Below are positions 51,201-64,000 of a stretch of DNA of 64,000 nt, in pieces. Under the pieces are notes generated by a model that was given only the letters and a program-made list of their open reading frames with translations, did no database searches and was not told where the DNA came from. Source of the stretch: Siphonodentalium dalli (taxonomy: Eukaryota > Mollusca > Scaphopoda > Gadilida > Siphonodentaliidae). The position numbers were made by a program, and so were the translations under genes. Location: assembly GCA_032622095.1 (NCBI GenBank), contig CP136063.1, positions 268,515,426 to 268,579,425 on the forward strand. The letters are read 5' to 3'. The stretch's first letter is position 1. Each line of letters starts with the position of its first letter.

Positions 51201-54200
51201 CTTACAGAAAACCCGGACCAGTCGACCGTCGGTTGACCACCCACGGATATCCTGGAGGGATGGCAAATAAGAAATCGACCAATTTTGAAGAAAATTTCGT
51301 ATAGTTTGAACATTTAGTGGCACAAGCTGTCGCTATATGGCCACATAATCACCATTTCTACCCGCCTTACAGAAAACCCGGACCAGTTGACCGTCGGTTG
51401 ACCACCCACGGATATCCTGGAGGGATGGCAAATAAGAAATCGACCAATTTTGAAGAAAATTTCGTATAGTTTGAACATTTAGTGGCACAAGCTGTCGCTA
51501 TATGGCCACATACTCACAATTTCTACCCGCCTTACAGAAAACCCGGACCAGTTAACCGTCGGTCGACCACACACGGATATCCTGGGGGGATGGCAAATAA
51601 GAAATCGACCAATTTTGAAGAAAATTTCGAATAGTTTGAACATTTAGTGGCACAAGCTGTCGCTATATGGCCACATAATCACCATTTCTACCCGCCTTAC
51701 AGAAAACCCGGACCAGTTGACCGTCGGTTGACCACCCACCGATATCCTGGAGGGATGGCAAATAAGAAATCGACCAATTTTGAAGAAAATTTCGTATAGT
51801 TTGAACATTTAGTGGCACAAGCTGTCGCTATATGGCCACATAATCACAATTTCTACCCGCCTTACAGAAAACCCGGACCAGTTAACCGTCGGTCGACCAC
51901 ACACGGATATCCTGGGGGGATAGCAAATAAGAAATCGACCAATTTTGAAGAAAATTTCGTATAGTTTGAACATTTAGTGACACAAGCTGTCGCTATATGG
52001 CCACATAATTACCGTTTCTACCCGCCTTACAGAAAACCCGGACCAGTTGACCGTCGGTTGAACACCCACGGATATCCTGGGGGGATGGCAAATAAGAAAT
52101 CGACCAATTTTGAAGGAAATTTCGTATAGTTTGAACATTTAGTGGCACAAGCTGTCGCTATATGGCCACATAATTACCATTTCTACCCGCCTTACAGAAA
52201 ACCCGGACCAGTTGACCGTCGGTTGACCACCCACGGATATCCTGGAGGGATGGCAAATAAGAAATCGACCAATTTTCAAGAAAATTTCGTATAGTTTGAA
52301 CATTTAGTGGCACAAGCTGTCGCTATATGGCCACATAATCACAATTTCTACCCGCCTTACAGAAAACCCGGACCAGTTGACCGTCGGTCGACCACACACG
52401 GATATCCTGGGGGGATAGCAAATAAGAAATCGACCAATATTGAAGGAAATTTCGTATATATAGTTTGAACATTTTGTGGCACAAGCTGTCGCTATATGGC
52501 CACATAATCACAATTTCTACCCGCCTTACAGAAAACCCGAACCAGTTGACCGTCGGTTGACAACCCACGGATATCCTGGGGGGATGTCAAAAAAGAAATC
52601 GACAAATTTTGAAGGAAATTTCGTATAGTTTGAACATTTAGTGGCACCCGCTGTCGCTATATGGCCACATAATCATCATTTCTACCCGCCTTACAGAAAA
52701 CCCGGACCAGTTGACCGTCGGTTGACCACCCACGGATATCCTGGGGGGATGGCAAATAATAAATCGACCAATTTTGAAGGAAATGTCGTATAGTTTGAAC
52801 ATTTAGTGGCACAAGCTGTCGCGCTATATGGCCACATAATCACCATTTCTACCCGCCTTATAGAAAATCCGGACCAGTTGACCGTCGGTTGACCACCCAC
52901 GGATATCCTGGGGGGATGGCAAATAAGAAATCGACCAATTTTGAAGGAAATTTCGTATAGTTTGAACATTTAGTGGCACAAGCTGTCGCTATATGGCCAC
53001 ATAATCACCATTTCTACCCGCCTTACAGAAAACTCGGACCAGTTGAACGTCGGTTGACCACCCACGGATATCCGGGGGATGGCAAATAAGAAATCGACCA
53101 ATTTTGAAGGAAATTTCGTATAGTTTGAACATTTAGTGGCACAAGCTGTCGCTATATGGCCACATAATCACCATTTCTACCAGCCTTACAGAAAACCCGG
53201 ACCAGTTGGCCGTTGGTTGACCACCCACGGATATCCTGGGGGATGGCAAATAAGAAATCGACCAATTTTGAAGGAAATTTCGTATAGTTTGAACATCTAG
53301 TGGCACAAACTGTCGCTATATGGCCACATAATCACCATTTCTACCCGCCTTACAGAAAACCCGGACCAGTTGACCGTCGGTCGACCACACACGGATATCC
53401 TGGGGGGATAGCAAATAAGAAATTGACCAATTTTGAAGGAAATTTCGTATAGTTTGAACATTTAGTGGCACAAGCTGTCGCTATATGGCCACATAATCAC
53501 AATTTCTACCCGCCTTACAGAAAACCCGAACCAGTTGACCGTCGGTTGACAACCCACGGATATCCTGGGGGGATGTCAAAAAAGAAATCGACCAATTTTG
53601 AAGGAAATTTCGTATAGTTTGAACATTTAGTGGCACCCGCTGTCGCTATATGGCCACATAATCACCATTTCTACCCGCCTTACAGAAAACCCGGAACAGT
53701 TGACCGTCGGTTGACCACCCACGGATATCCTGGGGGGATGGCAAATAAGAAATCGACCAATTTTGAAGGAAATTTCGTATAGTTTGAACATCTATTGGCA
53801 CCCGCTATCGCTATATGGCCACATAATCACCATTTCTACCCGCCTTACAGAAAACCCGGACCAGTTGACCGTCGTTTGACCACCCACCGATATCCTGGAG
53901 GGATGGCAAATAAGAAATCGACCAATTTTGAAGAAAATTTCGTATAGTTTGAACATTTAGTGGCACAAGCTGTCGCTATATGGTCACATAATCACAATTT
54001 CTACCCGCCTTACAGAAAACCTGGACCAGTTGACCGTCGGTTGACCACACACGGATATCCTGGGGGGATAGCAAATAAGAAATCGACCAATTTTGAAGGA
54101 AATTTAGTATAGTTTGAACATTTAGTGGCACAAGCTGTCGCTATATGGCCACATAATCACAATTTCTACCCGCCTAACAGAACACCCGAACCAGTTGACC

Positions 54201-57200
54201 GTCGGTTGACAACCCACGGATATCCTGGGGGATGGCAAATAAGAAATCGACAAATTTTGAAGGAAATTTCGTATAGTTTGAACATTTAGTGGCACATGCT
54301 GTCGCTATATGGCCACATAATCACCATTTCTACCCGCCTTACAGAAAACCAGGACCAGGTGACCGTCGGTTGTCCACCCACGGATATCCTGGGGGGATGG
54401 CAAATAAGAAATCGACCAATTTTGAAGGAAATTTCGTATAGTTTGAACATTTAGTGGCACAAGCTGTCGCTATATGGCCACATAATCACCATTTCTACCC
54501 GTCTTACAGAAAACCCGGACCAGTTGACCGTCGGTTGAACACCCACGGATATCCTTGGGGGGATGGCAAATAAGGAATCAACCAATTTTGAAGAAAATTT
54601 CGTATAGTTTGAACATTTAGTGGCACAAGCTGTCGCTATATGGCCACATAATCACAATTTCTACCCGCCTTACAGAAAACCCGGACCAGTTGACCGTCGG
54701 TTGACCACCCACGGATATCCTGGAGGGATGGCAAATAAGAAATCGACCAATTTTGAAGAAAATTTCGTATAGTTTGAACATTTAGTGGCACAAGCTGTCG
54801 CTATATGGCCACATAATCACCATTTCTACCCGCCTTACAGAAAACCCGGACCAGTTGACCGTCGGTTGACCACCCACGGATATCCTGGAGGGATAGCAAA
54901 TAAGAAATCGACCAATTTTGAAGAAAATTTCGTATAGTTTGAACATTTAGTGGCACAAGCTGTCGCTATATGGCCACATAATCACCATTTCTACCCGCCT
55001 TACAGAAAACCCGGACCAGTTGACCGTCGGTTGACCACCCACGGATATCCTGGAGGGATGGCAAATAAGAAATCGACCAATTTTGAAGAAAATTTCGTAT
55101 AGTTTGAACATTTAGTGGCACAAGCTGTCGCTATATGGCCACATAATCACAATTTTTACCCGCCTTACAGAAAACCCGGACCAGTTAACCGTCGGCCGAC
55201 CACACACGGATATCCTGGGGGGATAGCAAATAAGAAATCGACCAATTTTGAAGAAAATTTCGTATAGTTTGAACATTTAATGACACAAGCTGTCGCTATA
55301 TGGCCACATAATTACCGTTTCTACCCGCCTTACAGAAAACCCGGACCAGTTGACCGTCGGTTGAACACCCACGGATATCATGGTGGGATGGCAAATAAGA
55401 AATCGACCAATTTTGAAGTAAATTTCGTATAGTTTGAACATTTAGTGGCACAAGCTGTCGCTATATGGCCACATAATTACAATTTCTACCCGCCTTACAG
55501 AAAACCCGGACCAGTTGACCGTCGGTTGACCACCCACGGATATCCTGGAGGGATGGCAAATAAGAAATCGACCAATTTTCAAGAAAATTTCGTATAGTTT
55601 GAACATTTAGTGGCACAAGCTGTCGCTATATGGCCACATAATCACAATTTCTACCCGCCTTACAGAAAACCCGGACCAGTTGACCGTCGGTCGCCCACAC
55701 ACGGATATCCTGGGGGGATGGCAAATAAGAAATCGACCAATATTGAAGGAAATTTCGTATAGTTTGAACATTTTGTGGCACAAGCTGTCGCTATATGGCC
55801 ACATAATCACAATTTCTACCCGCCTTACAGAAAACCCGAACCAGTTGACCGTCGGTTGACAACCCACGGATATCCTGGGGGGATGTCAAAAAAGAAATCG
55901 ACCAATTTTGAAGGAAATTTCGTATAGTTTGAACATTTAGTGGCACCCGCTGTCGCTATATGGCCACGTAATCATCATTTCTACCCGCCTTACAGAAAAC
56001 CCGGACCAGTTGACCGTCGGTTGACCACCCACGGATATCCTGGGGGGATGGCAAATAAGAAATCGACCAATTTTGAAGGAAATGTCGTATAGTTTGAACA
56101 TTTAGTGGCACAAGCTGTCGCGCTATATGGCCACATAATCACCATTTCTACCCGCCTTATAGAAAATCCGGACCAGTTGACCGTCGGTTGACCACCCACG
56201 GATATCCTGGGGGGATGGCAAATAAGAAATCGACCAATTTTGAAGGAAATTTCGTATAGTTTGAACATTTAGTGGCACAAGCTGTCGCTATATGGCCACA
56301 TAATCACCATTTCTACCCGCCTTACAGAAAACCCGGACCAGTTGAACGTCGGTTGACCACCCACGGATATCCTGGGGGATGGCAAATAAGGAATCGACCA
56401 ATTTTGAAGAAAATTTCGTATAGTTTGAACATTTAGTGGCACAAGCTGTCGCTATATGGCCACATAATCACAATTTCTACCCGCCTTACAGAAAACCCGG
56501 ACCAGTTGAACGTCGGTTGACCACCCACGGATATCCTGGGGGGATGGCAAATAAGAAATCGACCAATTTTGAAGGAAATTTCGTATAGTTTGAACATTTA
56601 GTGGCACAAGCTGTCGCTATATGGCCACATAATCACCATTTCTACCCGCCTTACAGAAAACCCGGACCAGTTGACCGTCGGTTGACCACCCACGGATATC
56701 CTGGAGGGATGGCAAATAAGAAATCGACCAATTTTGAAGAAAATTTCGTATAGTTTGAACATTTAGTGGCACAAGCTGTCGCTATATGGCCACATAATCA
56801 CCATTTCTACCCGCCTTACAGAAAACCCGGACCAGTTGACCGTCGGTTGACCACCCACGGATATCCTGGAGGGATGGCAAATAAGAAATCGACCAATTTT
56901 GAAGAAAATTTCGTATAGTTTGAACATTTAGTGGCACAAGCTGTCGCTATATGGCCACATAATCACAATTTCTACCCGCCTTACAGAAAACCCGGACCAG
57001 TTAACCGTCGGTCGACCACACACGGATATCCTGGGGTGGATAGCAAATAAGAAATCGACCAATTTTGAAGGAAATTTCGTATAGTTTGAACATTTAGTGG
57101 CACAAAATGTCGCTATATGGCCCCATAATCACAATTTCTACCCGCCTTACAGAAAACCCGAACCAGTTGACCGTCGGTTGACAACCCACGGATATCCTGG

Positions 57201-58928
57201 GGGGATGGCAAAAAAAGAAATCGACCAATTTTGAAGGAAATTTCGTATAGTTTGAACATTTAGTGGCACCCGCTGTCGCTATATGGCCACATAATCACCA
57301 TTTCTACCCGCCTTACAGAAAACCCGGACCAGTTGACCGTCGGTTGACCACCCACGGATATCCTGGGGGGATGGCAAATAAGAAATCGACCAATTTTGAA
57401 GGAAATGTCGTATAGTTTGAACATTTAGTGGCACAAGCTGTCGCGCTATATGGCCACATAATCACCATTTCTACCCGCCTTATAGAAAATCCGGACCAGT
57501 TGACCGTCGGTTGACCACCCACGGATATCCTGGGGGGATGGCAAATAAGAAATCGACCAATTTTGAAGGAAATTTCGTATAGTTTGAACATTTAGTGGCA
57601 CAAGCTGTCGCTATATGGCCACATAATCACCATTTCTACCCGCCTTATAGAAAACCCGGACCAGTTGAACGTCGGTTGACCACCCACGGATATCCTAGGG
57701 GGATGGCAAATAAGAAATCGACAAATTTTGAAGGAAATTTCGTATAGTTTGAACATTTAGTGTCACAAGCTGTCGCTATATGGCCACATAATCACCATTT
57801 CTACCCGCCTTTCAGAAAACCCGGACCAGTTGACCGTCGGTTGACCACCCACGGATATCATGGGGGGATGGAAAATAAGAAATCGACAAATTTTGAAGGA
57901 AATTTCGTATAGTTTGAACATTTAGTGGCACATGCTGTCGCTATATGGCCACATAATCACCATTACTACCCGCCTTACAGAAAACCCGGACCAGGTGACC
58001 GTCGGTTGTCCACCCACGGATATCCTGGGGGGATGGCAAATAAGAAATCGACAAATTTTGAAGGAAATTTCGTATAGTTTAAACATTTAGTGGCACAAGC
58101 TGTCGCCAAATGGCCACATAATCACCATTTCTACCCGCCTTACAGAAAACCCGGACCAGTTGACCGTCGGTTGACCACCCACGAATATCCTGGGGGGATA
58201 GCAAATAAGAAATCGACCAATTTTGAAGAAAATTTCATATAGTTTGAACATTTAGTGGCACAAGCTGTCGCTATATGGCCACATAATCACAATTTCTTCC
58301 CGCCTTACAGAAAACCCGGACCAGTTGACCGTCGGTTGACCACCCACGGATATCCTGGGGGGATGGCAAATAAGAAATCGACCAATTTTGAAGGAAATTT
58401 CGTATAGTTTGAACATTTAGTGACACAAGCTGTCGCTATATGGCCACATAATCACCATTTCTACCCGCCTTACAGAAAACCCGGACCAGTTGACCGTCGG
58501 TTGACCACCCACGGATATCCTGGAGGGATGGCAAATAAGAAATCGACCAATTTTGAAGGAAATTTCGTATAGTTTGAACATTTAGTGGCACAAGCTGTCG
58601 CTATATGGCCACATAATCACCATTTCTACCCGCCTTACAGAAAACCCGGACCACTTGACCGTCGGTTGACCACCCACGGATATCCTGGGGGGATGGCAAA
58701 TAAGAAATCGACCAATTTTGAAGGAAATTTCGTATAGTTTGAACATCTAGTGGCACAAGCTGTCGCTATATGGCCACATAATCACCATTTCTACCCGCCT
58801 TACAGAAAACCCGGACCAGTTGACCGTCGTTTGACCACCCACGGATATCCTGGAGGGATGGCAAATAAGAAATCGACCAATTTTGAAGAAAATTTCGTAT
58901 AGTTTGAACATTTAGTGGCACAAGCTGT

Positions 58929-61900
58929 CCCTCTATGGCCACATAATCACAATTTCTACCCGCCTTACAGAAAACCCGGACCAGTTGGGATAGCAAATAA
59001 GAAATCGACCAATTTTGAAGGAAATTTCGTATAGTTTGAACATTTAGTGGCACAAGCTGTCGCTATATGGCCACATAATCACAATTTCTACCCGCCTTAT
59101 AGAAAATCCGAACCAGTTGACCGTCGGTTGACAACCCACGGATATCCTGGGGGGATGGCAAATAAGAAATCGACAAATTTTGAAGGAAATTTCGTATAGT
59201 TTGAACATTTAGTGGCACATGCTGTCGCAATATGGCCACATAATCACCATTTCTACCCGCCTTACAGAAAACCCGGACCAGGTGACCGTCGGTTGTCCAC
59301 CCACGGATATCCTGGGGGGATGGCAAAATAAGAAATCGACCAATTTTTAAGGAAATGTCGTATAGTTTGAACATTTACTGGCACAAGCTGTCGCTATATG
59401 GCCACATAATCACCATTTCTACCCGCCTTACAGAAAACCCGGACCAGTTGACCGTCGGTTGAACACCCACGGATATCCTGGGGGGATGGCAAATAAGGAA
59501 TCGACCAATTTTGAAGAAAATTTCGTATAGTTTGAACATTTAGTGGCACAAGCTGTCGCTATATGGCCACAAAATCACAATTTCTACACGCCTTACAGAA
59601 AACCCGGACCAGTTGACCGTCGGTTGACCACCCACGGATATCCTGGGGGGATGGCAAATAAGAAATCGACAAATTTTGAAGGAAATTTCATATAGTTTGA
59701 ACATTTAGTGGCACAAGCTGTCGCTATATGGCCACATAATCACCATTTCTACCCGCCTTACAGAAAATCCGTACCAGTTGACCGTCGGTTGTCCACCCAC
59801 GGATATCCTGGGGGATGGCAAATAAGAAATCGACCAATTTTGAAGGAAATTTCGTATAGTTTGAACATTTAGTGGCACAAGCTGTCGCTATATGGCCACA
59901 TAATCACCATTTCTACCCGCCTTACAGAAAATTCAGACCAGTTGACCGTCGGTTGAACACCCACGGATATCCTGGGGGGATGGCAAATAAGGAATCGACC
60001 AATTTTGAAGAAAATTTCGTATAGTTTGAACATTTAGTGTCACAAGCTGTCGCTATATGGCCACATAATCACCATTTCTACCCGCCTTTCAGAAAACCCG
60101 GACCAGTTGACCGTCGGTTGACCACCCACGGATATCATGGGGGGATGGAAAATAAGAAATCGACAAATTTTGAAGGAAATTTCGTATAGTTTGAACATTT
60201 AGTGGCACATGCTGTCGCTATATGGCCACATAATCACCATTACTACCCGCCTTACAGAAAACCCGGACCAGGTGACCGTCGGTTGTCCACCCACGGATAT
60301 CCTGGGGGGATGGCAAATAAGAAATCGACAAATTTTGAAGGAAATTTCGTATAGTTTAAACATTTAGTGGCACAAGCTGTCGCCAAATGGCCACATAATC
60401 ACCATTTCTACCCGCCTTACAGAAAACCCGGACCAGTTGACCGTCGGTTGACCACCCACGGATATCCTGGGGGGGATAGCAAATAAGAAATCGACCAATT
60501 TTGAAGAAAATTTCATATAGTTTGAACATTTAGTGGCACAAGCTGTCGCTATATGGCCACATAATCACAATTTCTACCCGCCTTACAGAAAACCCGGACC
60601 AGTTGACCGTCGGTTGACCACCCACGGATAACCTGGGGGGATGGCAAATAAGAAATCGACCAATTTTGAAGGAAATTTCGTATAGTTTGAACATCTAGTG
60701 GCACAAGCTGTCGCTATATGGCCACATAATCACCATTTCTACCCGCCTTACAGAAAACCCGGACCAGTTGACCGTCGTTTGACCACCCACGGATATCCTG
60801 GAGGGATGGCAAATAAGAAATCGACCAATTTTGAAGAAAATTTCGTATAGTTTGAACATTTAGTGGCACAAGCTGTCCCTCTATGGCCACATAATCACAA
60901 TTTCTACCCGCCTTACAGAAAACCCGGACCAGTTGGGATAGCAAATAAGAAATCGACCAATTTTGAAGGAAATTTCGTATAGTTTGAACATTTAGTGGCA
61001 CAAGCTGTCGCTATATGGCCACATAATCACAATTTCTACCCGCCTTACAGAAAACCCGAACCAGTTGACCGTCGGTTGACAACCCACGGATATCCTGGGG
61101 GGATGGCAAATAAGAAATCGACAAATTTTGAAGGAAATTTCGTATAGTTTGAACATTTAGTGGCACATGCTGTTGCTATATGGCCACATAATCACCATTT
61201 CTACCCGCTTTACAGAAAACCCGGACCAGGTGACCGTCGGTTGTACACCCACGGATATCCTGGGGGGATGGCAAAATAAGAAATCGACCAATTTTTTAGG
61301 AAATTTCGTATAGTTTGAACATTTACTGGCACAAGCTGTCGCTATATGGCCACATAATCACCATTTCTACCCGCCTTACATAAAACCCGGACCAGTTGAC
61401 CGTCGGTTGAACACCCACGGATATCCTGGGGGGATGGCAAAAAAGAAATCGACCAATTTTGAAGGAAATTTCGTATAGTTTGAACATTTAGTGACACAAG
61501 CTGTCGCTATATGGCCACATAATCACCATTTCTACCCGCCTTACAGAAAACCCGGACCAGTTGACCGTCGGTTGACCACCCACGGATATCCTGGAGGGAT
61601 GGCAAATAAGAAATCGACCAATTTTGAAGGAAATTTCGTATAGTTTGAACATTTAGTGGCACAAGCTGTCGCTATATGGCCACATAATCACCATTTCTAC
61701 CCGCCTTACAGAAAACCCGGACCACTTGACCGTCGGTTGACCACCCACGGATATCCTGGGGGGATGGCAAATAAGAAATCGACCAATTTTGAAGGAAATT
61801 TCGTATAGTTTGAACATCTAGTGGCACAAGCTGTCGCTATATGGCCACATAATCACCATTTCTACCCGCCTTACAGAAAACCCGGACCAGTTGACCGTCG

Positions 61901-64000
61901 TTTGACCACCCACGGATATCCTGGAGGGATGGCAAATAAGAAATCGACCAATTTTGAAGAAAATTTCGTATAGTTTGAACATTTAGTGGCACAAGCTGTC
62001 CCTCTATGGCCACATAATCACAATTTCTACCCGCCTTACAGAAAACCCGGACCAGTTGGGATAGCAAATAAGAAATCGACCAATTTTGAAGGAAATTTCG
62101 TATAGTTTGAACATTTAGTGGCACAAGCTGTCGCTATATGGCCACATAATCACAATTTCTACCCGCCTTACAGAAAATCCGAACCAGTTGACCGTCGGTT
62201 GACAACCCACGGATATCCTGGGGGGGGATGGCAAATAAGAAATCGACAAATTTTGAAGAAAATTTCGTATAGTTTGAACATTTAGTGGCACATGCTGTCG
62301 CAATATGGCCACATAATCACCATTTCTACCCGCCTTACAGAAAACCCGGACCAGGTGACCGTCGGTTGTCCACCCACGGATATCCTGGGGGGATGGCAAA
62401 ATAAGAAATCGACCAATTTTTAAGGAAATTTCGTATAGTTTGAACATTTACTGGCACAAGCTGTCGCTATATGGCCACATAATCACCATTTCTACCCGCC
62501 TTACAGAAAACCCGGACCAGTTGACCGTCGGTTGAACACCCACGGATATCCTGGGGGGATGGCAAATAAGGAATCGACCAATTTTGAAGAAAATTTCGTA
62601 TAGTTTGAACATTTAGTGGCACAAGCTGTCGCTATATGGCCACAAAATCACAATTTCTACACGCCTTACAGAAAACCCGGACCAGTTGACCGTCGGTTGA
62701 CCACCCACGGATATCCTGGGGGGATGGCAAATAAGAAATCGACAAATTTTGAAGGAAATTTCATATAGTTTGAACATTTAGTGGCACAAGCTGTCGCTAT
62801 ATGGCCACATAATCACCATTTCTACCCGCCTTACAGAAAATCCGTACCAGTTGACCGTCGGTTGTCCACCCACGGATATCCTGGGGGATGGCAAATAAGA
62901 AATCGACCAATTTTGAAGGAAATTTCGTATAGTTTGAACATTTAGTGGCACAAGCTGTCGCTATATGGCCACATAATCACCATTTCTACCCGCCTTACAG
63001 AAAATTCAGACCAGTTGACCGTCGGTTGAACACCCACGGATATCCTGGGGGGATGGCAAATAAGGAATCGACCAATTTTGAAGAAAATTTCGTATAGTTT
63101 GAACATTTAGTGTCACAAGCTGTCGCTATATGGCCACATAATCACCATTTCTACCCGCCTTTCAGAAAACCCGGACCAGTTGACCGTCGGTTGACCACCC
63201 ACGGATATCATGGGGGGATGGAAAATAAGAAATCGACAAATTTTGAAGGAAATTTCGTATAGTTTGAACATTTAGTGGCACATGCTGTCGCTATATGGCC
63301 ACATAATCACCATTACTACCCGCCTTACAGAAAACCCGGACCAGGTGACCGTCGGTTGTCCACCCACGGATATCCTGGGGGGATGGCAAATAAGAAATCG
63401 ACAAATTTTGAAGGAAATTTCGTATAGTTTAAACATTTAGTGGCACAAGCTGTCGCCAAATGGCCACATAATCACCATTTCTACCCGCCTTACAGAAAAC
63501 CCGGACCAGTTGACCGTCGGTTGACCACCCACGGATATCCTGGGGGGGATAGCAAATAAGAAATCGACCAATTTTGAAGAAAATTTCATATAGTTTGAAC
63601 ATTTAGTGGCACAAGCTGTCGCTATATGGCCACATAATCACAATTTCTACCCGCCTTACAGAAAACCCGGACCAGTTGACCGTCGGTTGACCACCCACGG
63701 ATAACCTGGGGGGATGGCAAATAAGAAATCGACCAATTTTGAAGGAAATTTCGTATAGTTTGAACATCTAGTGGCACAAGCTGTCGCTATATGGCCACAT
63801 AATCACCATTTCTACCCGCCTTACAGAAAACCCGGACCAGTTGACCGTCGTTTGACCACCCACGGATATCCTGGAGGGATGGCAAATAAGAAATCGACCA
63901 ATTTTGAAGAAAATTTCGTATAGTTTGAACATTTAGTGGCACAAGCTGTCCCTCTATGGCCACATAATCACAATTTCTACCCGCCTTACAGAAAACCCGG
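58929..64000 (+). repeat. Satellite R distal higher-order segment with deleted units
   Basis: A marked pair of variants, GTCCCTCTATGG followed by a unit deleted so that CCAGTTGGGATAGC is joined, occurs at 58929/58984, 60877/60932 and 62000/62055, and the first of them again at 63950. Spacings are 1,948, 1,123 and 1,950 bp, so a block of about 12 short-summed units alternates with one of about 7. The array is still repeating at the window end. Confidence 0.85.

Larger units (their letters stand above)
32806..64000 (+). repeat. Satellite R (165-bp unit, about 190 copies, runs off the end)
   Basis: Head-to-tail units of 165 bp, all in one orientation. The landmark TAGTGGCACAAGCTGTCGC recurs at about 32941, 33106, 33271, 33435 and so on. 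A typical unit contains GGCCACATAATCACCATTTC, ACCCGCCTTACAGAAAACCC, GGACCAGTTGACCGTCGGTT, ACCACCCACGGATATCCTGG, GGATGGCAAATAAGAAATCG and ATTTCGTATAGTTTGAACAT. The first unit (32806 to about 32940) is degenerate, and units up to about 35000 vary more than those further in. Length 165 is a multiple of three, so minus-strand frames can cross units, but most copies have an in-frame TAG at CATATAG, and I regard the array as non-coding. A nucleosome-sized satellite of this size is typical of heterochromatin. Confidence 0.98.

Noticed and set aside
32806-64000. Many minus-strand open frames of 80-110 codons in satellite R, possibly a tandem-repeat protein since 165 bp is 55 codons
   Set aside because: Most units carry an in-frame TAG at CATATAG; frames are open only where variants remove it, and unit lengths of 163-167 bp shift the frame often.
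32806-64000. CRISPR array
   Set aside because: Units are directly adjacent without unique spacers, and the sequence is eukaryotic in character.
32806-64000. CENP-B box in satellite R or L
   Set aside because: The closest segments (TTACAGAAAACCCGG in R, TTCGGTACATTGGAC in L) miss several fixed positions of the TTCGNNNNANNCGGG pattern.
1-64000. Telomeric (TTAGGG)n repeats at either array
   Set aside because: Only single TTAGGG matches inside the satellite L unit (TATTAGGGAGG); no tandem run exists.

Overview
The window looks like non-coding DNA from a metazoan nuclear genome. It is AT-rich, shows no operon-like gene packing, and consists mostly of long tandem satellites around a core with a decayed non-LTR retrotransposon, an intact tRNA-derived SINE and several diverged repeats. 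A marine invertebrate, perhaps a mollusc, is my best guess; nothing in the sequence fixes the taxon. I found no intact protein-coding gene. The short open frames inside the satellites are by-products of the repeat unit.

Layout. (1) Positions 1-13697 hold satellite L, with a basic unit of 353 bp. Positions 1 to about 858 are on the minus strand and about 862-13697 on the plus strand, so the array contains a head-to-head inversion. The plus block has a higher-order structure: 2104-5960 and 5961-10855 are two copies of one multi-unit block, and the second has two extra 519-bp subunits (353 + a deleted 166-bp unit). Each unit carries a 20-bp tandem doublet built on the palindrome CGAAGCTTCG. (2) Positions 13698-32805 are the non-satellite core. 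It holds a frameshifted LINE 3' end (14397-15734), a palindrome/MITE-like stretch (17021-17344), a SINE with a 13-bp target-site duplication (17857-18168), three clusters of degenerate short motifs in both orientations (18370-18690, 22998-23335, 29950-31600), a dispersed repeat family with traces of coding (copies near 21.3, 22.8, 28.8 and 29.2 kb), a 428-bp direct repeat pair (25009-26267), microsatellites, and a 17-bp inverted repeat beside the right-hand array. (3) From about 32806 to the window end is satellite R, a 165-bp unit in roughly 190 head-to-tail copies, all in one orientation. It has higher-order duplications of about 12 and 22 units (1,984 and 3,635 bp) and runs off the window.

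No genes work together here. The plausible biology is chromosomal: two unrelated satellites flanking a TE-rich island, as in pericentromeric or subtelomeric heterochromatin. The items most worth following up are the L inversion and its palindromic doublet, the coding-like dispersed repeat, the large head-to-head minisatellite, the intact SINE, and the boundary palindrome that shares sequence with satellite R.
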